This document shows, piece after piece, positions 6,413 to 14,766 of a stretch of DNA of 64,000 bases (the first letter of the stretch is position 1; the number at the start of each line of letters is the position of its first letter). The notes under the pieces are model-generated. The model worked only from the letters and a program-made list of their open reading frames with translations. It was not told the origin of the DNA and ran no database searches. The position numbers and the translations under genes are program-made. Source of the DNA: Pelotomaculum sp. PtaB.Bin104 (lineage in GTDB: Bacteria > Bacillota > Desulfotomaculia > Desulfotomaculales > Pelotomaculaceae); the NCBI GenBank assembly GCA_002067205.1, contig MVQL01000178.1, forward strand, positions 1 through 64,000, read 5' to 3'.

Positions 6413-8065
6413 CTAGGACCATGGATATACGCCCCGGTCGCCGGGCATCAGTGTGGCAGCGATGTTTCCAGTGGGATGGCAGGTCACAACGCTGCCGAAG
6501 GCTTTTAAAACCTTGATCAGCGGCAGCATTATATAACCTGCCTTGCTGTAGACGGGTATGGACAGGTCGATCCTTTCGTCTCCGGCCTTCAGGAACCGGT
6601 CGCCGGGCCGGGCAGTTAATACTATGCCGCTTTTGACCAGGGTCATCGTGTTTGACTCCCGGTCAAAATCAATTGCTGCCTCCAGAGCATCAGCCAGCGT
6701 CACCGCCGGTGTGAATAGATCGCCGGCGTGTGCGTCCGGGGCCACCTGATAAAAGACTTGCCTTTTACCGGCCATCAGCTTGCTGTCCCCCGGCACAGCG
6801 GTGATCACCAGGGGGAGCGGCTTGGGCGGGACGGCCAGCCGGGCGTAAATGTGGTTGATCACAGACTGCTCAATGTTGCTGAACCCGCTTTCAACAAACT
6901 GGTAATACCCGCCGTTGGTGATGAAAATAACGCCTCTAAACTCATCACGGTCGAAATTCATGGCGCTGAGCAGGCCGTAGGCATCCCCGTAATGGCCGGT
7001 CAGCCGCCTGCCCGCCAGGGCGTTGGTGATGTGGAAGATCAAGCCCATCTGCCGGAAGAAACCCTCCAGACCGAAGCCGTACCACTGGATTTGGTGCATC
7101 AGATCCACTGTAGCTCTTCTGAGTATCCGCACACCGTTATAGACCCCGCCGTTCATGTGCGCGATCATGAATTTGGCCAGGTCCAGCACGCTTGCCCTGA
7201 CCGCCCCGGCCGGGCCGATATAGTAATTGCCCAGAGGAAGCGCTGACACCCGTCGGGGTGGCCTCTCCCCCTCGGGATAGTAGTCGAAGGACGGTGTAAA
7301 CCTCCCCCCCCCGCTGGCCCGGTACAGGACGGCGAGCTTTTGAAAACTGACCAGGTCCGCCGCCGCATAGCTGGCGTCCATCCCCAGCGGCCGGAAGATG
7401 TGCTCACGGGCATAGTGGTCAAAAGGCTCGCCGGAAAGCACCTCCACCAGGGCGCCGATTATCCCCACGCTAAAGTTTGAATAATTGAACTGTGTGCCCG
7501 GCGGGTGGTCGTCCCAGGTCGCACTGCTGTAGGCCGCGCCGCCCGGGACCAGGATTTCCCGCAGGGGTGGCCTGCTGGTCGCACTTAAAGCCGCCGCATA
7601 GCCGCCGGTGTCCAGGATGCTGGAGGTGTGGGTCAGCAGCATGTGGAAGGTAATTTTAACCAACGGGTAATGCGGGTTGCGCACCGGATACCCCAGGTAG
7701 CCGCCGATATCGTCGTCCAGGCGGAAACGGCCCTGCTCCCAGAGCTGCATCAGGGCGGTGGCAGTGATGGTTTTGGAGATCGAGGCGATCCGGTAAATCG
7801 TGTCGGCGCGGGCCGACCGGCCGGCCGCAAGATCGGCCCACCCATAGCCATTGGCCCAGCTCACCCGGCTGCCCTCCACAAAAGCTGCGGAAATGCCGAC
7901 AATTTGACTCTTGTGCATTTCCGCCAGGATGGCCGCATCCAGGGTGTTTCGGGGAACGTTGGGATAAGGTTTTAAAATGACCTCCCGGGGCAGATTGGCC
8001 TGCTGCGGCCAAAAGGGCTCGGCCGGGTTGGCCGGGTCATCACCGCGGAACGTAAAACGGGACAT
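6413..8065 (-). CDS. Serine hydrolase of the beta-lactamase (class C/PBP) fold
   Basis: The 550-aa protein has the beta-lactamase/DD-peptidase catalytic set: SISK (Ser95-Lys98) in YRIASISKTITA, a YSN tyrosine motif (FNYSNFSVGI) and a late GHYG motif. No signal peptide is visible, so it may be cytoplasmic or exported by another route. After the roughly 410-residue catalytic domain there is a C-terminal extension (about 430-550). It contains LSIPVYSKAGYIMLPLIKVL and resembles a copper-amine-oxidase-like N-terminal stalk repeat, a module common in Gram-positive extracellular proteins. Likely an esterase or peptidase rather than an antibiotic-resistance enzyme. The start follows GCGAGGT. It appears to be a single-gene unit. 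Confidence 0.8.
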   Translation of the reverse strand: MSRFTFRGDDPANPAEPFWPQQANLPREVILKPYPNVPRNTLDAAILAEMHKSQIVGISAAFVEGSRVSWANGYGWADLAAGRSARADTIYRIASISKTITATALMQLWEQGRFRLDDDIGGYLGYPVRNPHYPLVKITFHMLLTHTSSILDTGGYAAALSATSRPPLREILVPGGAAYSSATWDDHPPGTQFNYSNFSVGIIGALVEVLSGEPFDHYAREHIFRPLGMDASYAAADLVSFQKLAVLYRASGGGRFTPSFDYYPEGERPPRRVSALPLGNYYIGPAGAVRASVLDLAKFMIAHMNGGVYNGVRILRRATVDLMHQIQWYGFGLEGFFRQMGLIFHITNALAGRRLTGHYGDAYGLLSAMNFDRDEFRGVIFITNGGYYQFVESGFSNIEQSVINHIYARLAVPPKPLPLVITAVPGDSKLMAGKRQVFYQVAPDAHAGDLFTPAVTLADALEAAIDFDRESNTMTLVKSGIVLTARPGDRFLKAGDERIDLSIPVYSKAGYIMLPLIKVLKAFGSVVTCHPTGNIAATLMPGDRGVYPWS

Positions 8066-8199
8066 AAATTGATACCTCGCTTTGTTTTTCTACACAATAT
8101 GTAATTTAAAGACTGCACCAGCATGAATAAATACCCTGGCCGCCTGTGATCATATTCTATGCAAGCAGGCTTATTGACGCTTATAGTGAAGGCGGAGGC

Positions 8200-8230
8200 T
8201 AATAAAGCGCCCGGGCATTACCCCGGACGC
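8200..8230 (-). terminator. Terminator downstream of the DUF4153 gene
   Basis: Minus strand: GCGTCCGGGG-TAAT-GCCCGGGCGC followed by TTTATT. It lies about 100 bases beyond the stop of the DUF4153 protein. Confidence 0.6.
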
Positions 8231-8328
8231 TCCTCAACCTCAATTCGTTAAGTTTTAACATACTCTCATCAAAAGATTTACCGATGCAGTCCTAAAAGCA
8301 GCCTGGTACAGTATGTTTCCGGCAAATT

Positions 8329-10116
8329 CTACCGCGACGGCGCACCAAACAGGACAAAGAAACTATAATTTGCGCCGGCATCAGTGCCCGTGCCAAAGGT
8401 GATATTAACGCTTTGCAGCACAATTCTCATCCGGTAACCGTTTTTGGACACGTCCAAATTCACCGGTTCCAAGGCCTGTTTCGGCGTGTTTCCGACTCCT
8501 GTCAGGGAGTTGGCGAAGTCGTAGAGCCCGGTGCTGACCAACTCAGCCCCTGCCTGATCCGCTACCGTCACCTTAACCTCCTGCGGCGACAAGCGCTCCA
8601 CGCTCAACTTGTATTTTACGTTGCGAACCTGAAAATCAACAGGCGGGGTTTCCGGTCCTTCCAGCCTGGTATAGGAATTCATATTGATCATCACATCATA
8701 GCCACTAATGTCCAGCGGCTTTTGGAAATCAAAGAAGGCATCAAAGTGCCTGGCATCACCCGGCATTGCCTCATAGGCAGTATCAAAGCCAAACGTGCCC
8801 TTCATCTGCTCATGGGTTTTGAACCCGGGGGGCAGCCACTGGAGGTATTGCAAATAATTGCGAAGCTCCAAATAATTAAGGATGCTGGTCGTCTCCAGCC
8901 TCAACTCCATCGACACATCGGCCCTGGGAACAATTTTGCCGTCTGCCAGCACACCCTCTGCCTGCAGCATTTTTTCCAGGCGCGCCACCTGGGAAGAGCG
9001 GGAAACGGTAAAGGCATCCAGCGGCGGGAGCACTGAAAATATGGCCAGGCCAGCCGCTATGAGGGCAATCACACTGTTTTTCCCCACTGGCTTAAAGCTC
9101 AGCAGGATCCCGCAAACCAGCGAGAACACGCCAAAAAGGGCCACATAATAGCGTGATTCGGTGATCCCATAGGCGTTTAAACGGATGGCCACTGAGATCA
9201 GCTGCATCACCACCATTAAGATCAACGCCTTGGGGAAAACCAGGCGGTAAAGGGTGGCAAAGCGGTTTTCCAGCCGGCTGGCCAGAATAAACACCAAAAG
9301 CCCCGCGGCCGAATAGCCCAAGATCATCGGCCCGAGTTGGCCTGAGGGCCACTTTAGGGTAACCAGAATCTTGATAAAATAAGCTAACAGGACCAGGCTG
9401 TAGGCAGCAACCAGGGGTACCGCAATATAGGAGATGAGCACCTCCAGGGACCGGGGACAGCTGGCGGCATGGCGCGCGTAGGCCTGATCGACTTCTTCCT
9501 CTGAGTTAAAATGCGGCAGCAGCGAAAGGTAGTACAAGTTGGCAAAAAATATCCAGATCACACCCATAGTATAGGCATAGGAGTCCGTATTGACCCGGAA
9601 AAGCAGCACATCAATGGCGGCAATAATGCTGCTGCAGCCGGCAGAAAGAACGGCTGCATATAATATCGCGGTAAACGCCGTCTTGAAGTGGGTCAGGGCG
9701 ATACTGTTAAAATCAGCCTTGCCTCTAAATGAGGGCACCCAGATAAAGGCGCAGAACATGGCAAAAACAGCCACCAGGGTGCGCGCCCGCACCGCATAGT
9801 TGATGCCCGGCACCGGTAAAAGAATTAAATAATAGCCCAGGATTAAAAGTGCTGCCCCTATATAAACAGCCACCCGCATCTGCATAAGCCGCTGCCAGCG
9901 CTCACAGCTAAACTGTGCGGCCACCCCCATAAAAGCACCTAATAAGCTGGTAAACATCAGCTTTTGCAGCAACAACCCCGGGTCCTTGTGCAGGGAGATC
10001 ATATAGCAGACCAGGATCGTGGCCGCCCCAAGACAAAAAACCGTCAGGGGAAACCGGGAGACAGCCTTAACCAACCCCCGGGTAGTCAGCCAAATTGCCT
10101 CAGTAAAGCGGTTCAT
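8329..10116 (-). CDS. DUF4153 membrane protein
   Basis: The predicted protein is 595 aa. The first about 380 residues hold roughly ten to twelve hydrophobic segments (for example FPLTVFCLGAATILVCYMI and VFAMFCAFIWV), followed by an approximately 200-residue soluble tail. This layout and the membrane core match DUF4153 proteins, whose function is unknown. An upstream ATG at 10152 is possible, but AAGGAGG lies about nine bases before the ATG at 10116, so the shorter start is favoured. It stands alone between terminators and has no obvious partner. Confidence 0.75.
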   Translation of the reverse strand: MNRFTEAIWLTTRGLVKAVSRFPLTVFCLGAATILVCYMISLHKDPGLLLQKLMFTSLLGAFMGVAAQFSCERWQRLMQMRVAVYIGAALLILGYYLILLPVPGINYAVRARTLVAVFAMFCAFIWVPSFRGKADFNSIALTHFKTAFTAILYAAVLSAGCSSIIAAIDVLLFRVNTDSYAYTMGVIWIFFANLYYLSLLPHFNSEEEVDQAYARHAASCPRSLEVLISYIAVPLVAAYSLVLLAYFIKILVTLKWPSGQLGPMILGYSAAGLLVFILASRLENRFATLYRLVFPKALILMVVMQLISVAIRLNAYGITESRYYVALFGVFSLVCGILLSFKPVGKNSVIALIAAGLAIFSVLPPLDAFTVSRSSQVARLEKMLQAEGVLADGKIVPRADVSMELRLETTSILNYLELRNYLQYLQWLPPGFKTHEQMKGTFGFDTAYEAMPGDARHFDAFFDFQKPLDISGYDVMINMNSYTRLEGPETPPVDFQVRNVKYKLSVERLSPQEVKVTVADQAGAELVSTGLYDFANSLTGVGNTPKQALEPVNLDVSKNGYRMRIVLQSVNITFGTGTDAGANYSFFVLFGAPSR

Positions 10117-10302
10117 CAGAATCGCCCTCCTTCTTTTCATCGCTGTCGTCACGATGTTTCCAGCCCCGGCTCCAGGCGGTGCTCTCGAAAACCTCTACTT
10201 CCTGATTATATGGTACGCCGGTCATTTCTGGCAAAGCAAGCACAGGATTTCATGCCCGCCGAGAAAAAGTTAGATTCAAGAACCTAACATAAGCGTCTTG
10301 TT

Positions 10303-10332
10303 CAAAAACGGCACTCAAAAGTGCCGTTTTAT
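10303..10332. terminator. Bidirectional terminator next to the zinc-ribbon gene
   Basis: AAAACGGCACT-CAAA-AGTGCCGTTTT is a perfect stem with A and T tracts on both sides. It lies directly after the stop of the minus-strand zinc-ribbon gene. Confidence 0.85.
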
Positions 10333-10335
10333 TAT

Positions 10336-10671
10336 CTAAAACTTCACCGCAGGTACTTCTTTTTCCCATTCAGCAATGAATTTAGGTAACTCTTTTACCA
10401 TCACTGGGACGAGGTTCCCGGTCACACCGCAGTGTAGACATTTCTCACCTTTAAAGCCCTGCTGGTCACATTTATTCACAATCTCCTGGACGCAGCCGTA
10501 GTTGCCGCACACGGTGCACCTATATATCGGGTTTTTGCAGGGGTGCTCATCTTTAGTGCCGGTGCATCTGGCAACATTAGCTTTCTCCTCTTCCGTCATG
10601 TCCGCATGGCGTTTCTGATTTAAATTGGCGCTACCCAGCCAGAACTTGTTTTTTGGAAAAACTCTTGGCAT
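10336..10671 (-). CDS. Small Cys-rich zinc-ribbon-like protein
   Basis: The 111-aa product has eight cysteines within residues about 35-82, including YRCTVCGNYGC and EKCLHCG, suggesting two zinc knuckles or ribbons. No further domain is recognisable and there is no signal peptide. The start at 10671 (MPRVFPKN) has GAGAGGAG at good spacing; the longer frame up to 10791 lacks a site and begins in AT-rich DNA. I do not recognise the family. It is a monocistronic unit with a strong terminator. Confidence 0.7.
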   Translation of the reverse strand: MPRVFPKNKFWLGSANLNQKRHADMTEEEKANVARCTGTKDEHPCKNPIYRCTVCGNYGCVQEIVNKCDQQGFKGEKCLHCGVTGNLVPVMVKELPKFIAEWEKEVPAVKF

Positions 10672-10972
10672 AATCAGCACTCCTCTCACATGTTTAATGT
10701 TTGAATTGTCTAAATCATTTAACATTTTAACATCATTGTCAAGGACAAATTTTTCCATTACAGCCGCCTTGAATAAAACGCAAAATAGCAAACAAATATA
10801 AAAATCCTAGCCTGGCATGCTAATTTATATAGATTTTTTTAAAGAAGGTGGGAGATGGAAAATAAACACCAGGGTACATTGCTAAATTTAAACCTTGATT
10901 ATTGGATAAAAACAAACAGTCCCTTATCCATATTCTTTCATAGTTTAAGGCTATGAGAGAAAGCTTGGAATA

Positions 10973-11009
10973 AAATAAAACAGCCGGTAAAACCGGCTGT
11001 TTTATTTTA
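10973..11009. terminator. Bidirectional terminator after the first cold-shock gene
   Basis: AAAACAGCCGG-TAAAA-CCGGCTGTTTT forms a perfect stem with flanking T and A runs. It lies 40 bases past the stop of the minus-strand cold-shock gene. Confidence 0.85.
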
Positions 11010-11045
11010 ATTGGTACAATTATATATAAAAGAAAGTCTTTTATT

Positions 11046-11243
11046 CTATAATTTAACCACATTGGCTGCCTGTGGACCCCTGCTGCCTTCAATGACGTCA
11101 AACTCGACGCTCTGCCCTTCATCCAGTGTTTTAAAGCCTTCACTCTGGATAGCTGAAAAATGAACGAAAACATCATTTCCTTCAGCGGTTTCGATGAAAC
11201 CAAAGCCCTTGTCCGCATTAAACCATTTTACTTTTCCTAACAA
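11046..11243 (-). CDS. Cold-shock protein, CspA family (copy 1)
   Basis: The 65-aa single cold-shock domain carries both RNA-binding motifs, KGFGFIE (RNP1) and VFVHFSAI (RNP2). It binds single-stranded RNA/DNA and melts mRNA structure. It starts at TTG with AGGAGG eight bases upstream. About 85% of residues match the second copy at 41001-41198, so the two are paralogues. Intergenic DNA above it (11245-11340) is very AT-rich and would hold the promoter. Confidence 0.95.
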   Translation of the reverse strand: MLGKVKWFNADKGFGFIETAEGNDVFVHFSAIQSEGFKTLDEGQSVEFDVIEGSRGPQAANVVKL

Positions 11244-11368
11244 ATACCTTACCTCCTAATAATACCTCTAGCGAGGCGAATAACAATATTATACACTATC
11301 AACAAAAAAAAGCAAATTTTTTTCAAAAAGCGTAAATATTTTTGAATCATTTTAGTCTTAATCACCTT

Positions 11369-11626
11369 TTATTCGAGATCTGCTTTCTTTTGTTTAAACT
11401 CTTCGGCATCAATTTCACCCTTCGCATACCTTTCCCGGAGGATCGCCATGGCCCCATCTTCTTTTCCTTTAACGTCATCGATTTTTTTAAAATGCTTAAA
11501 TAGCCTGATTCCAATATAGATGACGACAGCCCAGAAGAGGATATTGACAAGCAAGGACAGCAGGTTCATCCACCAGAAATTGCCCATTGTGAAGCTGCCT
11601 CCCGGTCCGTACCAATAGTGCATCAT
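11369..11626 (-). CDS. SHOCT-domain small membrane protein
   Basis: An 85-aa protein with one membrane segment (about residues 20-43, LLSLLVNILFWAVVIYIGI) is followed by a C-terminal SHOCT motif (AILRERYAKGEIDAEEFKQKK). SHOCT is a short oligomerisation motif often found at protein termini. The start has AAAGGAGG and two tandem ATGs. Its function is unknown. It is a single-gene unit between the cold-shock gene and the GHKL-type remnant. Confidence 0.85.
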   Translation of the reverse strand: MMHYWYGPGGSFTMGNFWWMNLLSLLVNILFWAVVIYIGIRLFKHFKKIDDVKGKEDGAMAILRERYAKGEIDAEEFKQKKADLE

Positions 11627-11720
11627 AACCGCTACCTCCTTTGTTTTGAAAGATTATATCCAAAAACAAACAGTCCAGTGAAGTGATCCTTTGAAAAGCT
11701 GAGTTGTGGCATCAGGCCGC

Positions 11721-13157
11721 TTACTCCCCCATGAGAACTGAATGAATCTCCACCCCGTAGCGGCGGATCATGTCCTGTTTGGCCTGCCGATAAGCCTCAC
11801 TTTCCCCTTTGTGCGTTGTCCGGTCCACATAGCGGCGGGCCAGCTCGTCGCTGATCACATCCAGGAACAATTCCGCCAGCAACAGCCGGGCCCCGTCTTT
11901 AAAATGGCCCTGGCCATTTACATAGAGCCGCACGGTAGGCGCCTCGGTATTGATTAAAATTAACCGCTCATCGGGGCTATAGACGGCCCGGTCCATGTCA
12001 TTGCTCAAATTGCGCAACTCATAGCCCCGGAACAGGTCGGTGGAGTTGTCCATGTTCCACTCCGTATGTTTGCCTGAAGGGTGGCCGTACCCTTTTCCGG
12101 AAGCCTGGGCAGCAATAACTACTTCGCAGGAAGCGGAGTACGGGCCGCAGGCTGCGCCAATCCTGCCCTTGGCACCGATTTCCACCCCGGTCAAGGTCCA
12201 CCTCAGGCGGCCGTCCTTCGGCAAATTGGCCACGGCTATGTCCTCTACAGGCGGTTCTATGGTCATGCTTTCCGGCAGGTCATAGCTAAATGACAATAAG
12301 TCCTGCTCCAACAGCTGGGTTTTGTCCACGATCATCGTCACCTGAAAAGAGTGGTCCACCTGCCGGAAATAAAAGGGAGTGCTGAAGCGCAGCACCGCCG
12401 GCCTGCTGGTATTATAAGGCCCGTATTTACCCGAGCCCGGGCCGGGGGGCAGGATGATCCCCAGCTCTTCCACAGCAATTTTGTTCATGCGCTGCAAGAT
12501 TTTTTCGATCATTGTCTGGGTGCGCCTGGAGGTCTTGGCATGGTCAATGTGGCTGAGCCGGATTTGCTCCCTTTTGATCACGTCCGAGATCACTTCACTG
12601 ACCGCATCCGCGAAGGCGGCGACAAAAGGCTCTTTGAGGTTTAAGCCCTCCCGCTCGTCGCTGATCACCGGACAGCCCTCCGCCAGCATTTCAGCCAGGC
12701 CGGGGCAGGCCACAGTGCCAAAAAGATATTCCGTGCCCAGCTGGTTCTCGTACTGAAAAAACTGACAGTCAAACACTGCAGTACCCGAGATCACCAGCAA
12801 CCCGTTGGTGCGCTCGTCCCCCTTCAGGACTAAATCCACATCCCGGGCCTTTTTCAAGGTCAAGAAAAACGGATATTTTTTATCCTTATATTTGAATTGG
12901 CCCGGCTCTTCCGTTCCAATCAACAGCTCCGATTCAGGCTCTGCAAAGCTAAGCCGCAGAGCCGTCTGTTTTCTTCTGCTCTGGTTGCGGTTGCTCAGCT
13001 CCACCAGCCGGCGGTTGAGAATATCCCGGATATAAAAATTGTTGGTGACCGCCACCGCCAGGGACCGGAAATAGGGGATGTTGGCCTGCTGGTTTTCGAT
13101 CACGATGGTAACCCGGGTGCCGTTGCCCCATAATTTCCACCTCCATTGCTTGATCAA
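11721..13157 (-). CDS. GHKL-type ATP-binding protein lacking its ATPase domain (truncated?)
   Basis: The 478-aa frame begins at a TTG without a clear ribosome site, at what looks like the last strand of a GHKL ATPase (WGNGTRVTIVI). It continues through the region typical of large Hsp90/GyrB-like ATP-binding proteins: LAVAVTNNFYIRDIL, then EYLFGTVACPGLAEML, then VISDEREGLNLKEPFVAAFADA and a helical ISDVIKREQIRLSH segment. The preceding roughly 200 residues with the N and G1 boxes are absent. The DNA above is AT-rich, with TAG directly upstream in frame. I read it as a 5'-deleted gene. Expression of a transducer-only protein is the alternative. Family resemblance is from memory of such proteins. 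Confidence 0.6.
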   Translation of the reverse strand: MIKQWRWKLWGNGTRVTIVIENQQANIPYFRSLAVAVTNNFYIRDILNRRLVELSNRNQSRRKQTALRLSFAEPESELLIGTEEPGQFKYKDKKYPFFLTLKKARDVDLVLKGDERTNGLLVISGTAVFDCQFFQYENQLGTEYLFGTVACPGLAEMLAEGCPVISDEREGLNLKEPFVAAFADAVSEVISDVIKREQIRLSHIDHAKTSRRTQTMIEKILQRMNKIAVEELGIILPPGPGSGKYGPYNTSRPAVLRFSTPFYFRQVDHSFQVTMIVDKTQLLEQDLLSFSYDLPESMTIEPPVEDIAVANLPKDGRLRWTLTGVEIGAKGRIGAACGPYSASCEVVIAAQASGKGYGHPSGKHTEWNMDNSTDLFRGYELRNLSNDMDRAVYSPDERLILINTEAPTVRLYVNGQGHFKDGARLLLAELFLDVISDELARRYVDRTTHKGESEAYRQAKQDMIRRYGVEIHSVLMGE

Positions 13158-13241
13158 CTAACTGGTATGTTTTATTTATTTCAATTTTTATAAATTTCTA
13201 GACTATTTAATAAATTCCTTTAATTTAGAATTATTTAGCTT

Positions 13242-13273
13242 GAAAAAACCCACCTGCCGTAAACAGATGGGTT
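13242..13273 (-). terminator. Terminator of an upstream minus-strand transcript
   Basis: Minus strand: CCCATCTG-TTTACGG-CAGGTGGG then TTTTTT. There is no gene between it and the lipoprotein gene whose stop is at 13516, so it probably ends an RNA made from 13274-13470 or read-through from the lipoprotein gene. Confidence 0.8.
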
Positions 13274-13470
13274 AATGAATTAGAAGATTAATTTGCCTAG
13301 CCCGGAAAGACTGCATCCTTCGCACACAAAGAGGTAATAGCCCCATTTTTAGAGAAAGTGTACCAGCCACTAACCTCCGGTGAGGCTGAGCTGCCAGCCC
13401 GGGCCGTGAGCCAGAGTTTCCCCGGTTGTCTTTCTGGATGCCATTCACTGCAAAGTGCGCTAGGAAAACA
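13274..13470 (-). ncRNA. Candidate structured noncoding RNA
   Basis: This GC-rich island sits in AT-rich flanks, has no convincing ORF and ends in a textbook terminator. Helices seen by eye (plus coordinates): 13313-13318 with 13436-13441 (6 bp), continuing into 13353-13358 with 13430-13435 (6 bp) and 13372-13380 with 13422-13427 (6 bp, one bulge). There are also a local CACT-GCAA-AGTG hairpin (13446-13457) and a possible pseudoknot pairing 13321-13325 with 13455-13459. It resembles no riboswitch, 6S, SRP, RNase P or tmRNA consensus I know. A small decayed gene is the alternative: one frame reads SGWYTFSKNGAITSLCAKD before a stop. Confidence 0.35.
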
Positions 13471-13515
13471 GGAGCGAACAAGACCCAATACTATACTTAT
13501 TGCTCTTGAGATAAA

Positions 13516-13776
13516 TTAATCGTCCTCGCCCTCTTCCCCGCCATCTTTATTGTCCCCATCTCCGGAACTCTCTGAGCCGCCATTTTCACTGCCGGGTATG
13601 ATTTGCTTACCGGCATCCTGAAGACTTTTATTAACATCCTGAGCGGCTTTGTTCACGTTCTGGACGCTGTCGTTAACTTTATTTACGCCGTCGGTAATGT
13701 CCTGGGCGGTGCTGCACCCGGATGCGAACAGAACGAACATACAAATAACTGCCAACAAACAAAACAATTTTTTCAC
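13516..13776 (-). CDS. Small lipoprotein
   Basis: The 86-aa precursor starts at GTG with GGGGGAGG upstream. It has a Lys-Lys N-region, a hydrophobic core (LFCLLAVICMFVLF) and a lipobox ASGC, so the mature chain begins at Cys and is lipid-anchored outside the membrane. The mature part has heptad-like repeats of N/D-V-N-K (VNKVNDSVQNVNKAAQDVNK), likely a short coiled coil, then a Gly/Glu/Asp-rich acidic tail. Function is not recognisable. The longer frame from 13794 would add six residues and has no better start. Confidence 0.75.
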   Translation of the reverse strand: MKKLFCLLAVICMFVLFASGCSTAQDITDGVNKVNDSVQNVNKAAQDVNKSLQDAGKQIIPGSENGGSESSGDGDNKDGGEEGEDD

Positions 13777-13970
13777 CGAAAATTCCTCCCCCAAAATTTG
13801 GCCTATCCGTCAATATTCTACCCCTTTTTGCTGATAAGCTATGCAAAATACCAACGGTTTTGTAAAATGCTATAGGTGTTTACTGTCAGTGCTTGTGTTA
13901 GTGCCCCTCCGGTGTAGCGCGGTCATGGCGCTGTGGTGATGTCTTGATTACCTGAACACCTTTCTAATAG

Positions 13971-14552
13971 TTAACCGATCTCACCTTTGAGGCCAATCTC
14001 CTCAGCAACATTCTGCATCCCTTTGATTGTTTCCCCGATGATTACCTCAAGCTCCATGCCCAGGCTCCTGGCCCCGTCCTCAATTAGTTCCCTGTTCACT
14101 CCCGCGGCAAACCCCTTTTGCTTCCATTTCTTTTTTACAGATTTCACATTCAAGTCCAGCACGCTTTTACTGGGCCGGAGGAGCGCTGTGGCCATGATTA
14201 GCCCGGTCAGCTCATCAATTGTGTATAATACTTTTTCCATCTTTTCTTGGGGCTCCACCTCTGTGCAGATTTTCCAGCCGTGGCTTTCCACCGCGCGGAT
14301 ATAAGCCTCCGGCCAGTTTCTTTCCGCCAGGATTTCTCTCGTTTTCCGGCAGTGCTGGTCGGGGAATTTTTCATAATCCAGGTCATGCACCAGGCCGATC
14401 ACGCCCCATTTTTCCTTATCTTCATTGAGTAACTCCGCAAAGTGCTTCATTACGGCTTCAACCGCCAGTGCGTGTTTAATGAGGCTTTCACTTTGGTTAT
14501 ACTCCTGCAAAAGCTCCAAAGCCTGCGGCCTGTTTGGGATCATCTTTTCCAT
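13971..14552 (-). CDS. HD-domain hydrolase-like protein
   Basis: The 193-aa product has an HD-domain metal site: an early His (LIKHALAVE), then GLVHDLDYEKF with the His-Asp doublet, then a later His (VESHGWKI). This is the pattern of small HD phosphohydrolases annotated as HDIG-domain proteins. Substrate is unknown. A helix-rich C-terminal half follows (KSVKKKWKQKGFAAG). Start MEKMIPNRP has AGAAGG upstream. It lies alone between two intergenic gaps. Confidence 0.8.
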   Translation of the reverse strand: MEKMIPNRPQALELLQEYNQSESLIKHALAVEAVMKHFAELLNEDKEKWGVIGLVHDLDYEKFPDQHCRKTREILAERNWPEAYIRAVESHGWKICTEVEPQEKMEKVLYTIDELTGLIMATALLRPSKSVLDLNVKSVKKKWKQKGFAAGVNRELIEDGARSLGMELEVIIGETIKGMQNVAEEIGLKGEIG

Positions 14553-14766
14553 AACTTATGCCTTCTTTTGTTTAATAATCTTGCTGTTAATGCTGGTTAT
14601 GTATTTTTTTGGACCCCGAGTCTGGTTTTCAATGACGAAGAATAATCTTTCTTATAATTTGCAGAGCATTAAATTCTACAGCAGTTGGCTGGGATCGCAT
14701 CAAACCGCAAAAAATTTGTGGTAATAGATTAATCATAGTCGAAATAAAGCCTTTCGTGAGATTAAT

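Noticed and set aside
13297-13488. 63-codon minus-strand frame over the GC-rich island
   Set aside because: No SD; composition and helices fit a structured RNA at least as well, so kept only as a note.
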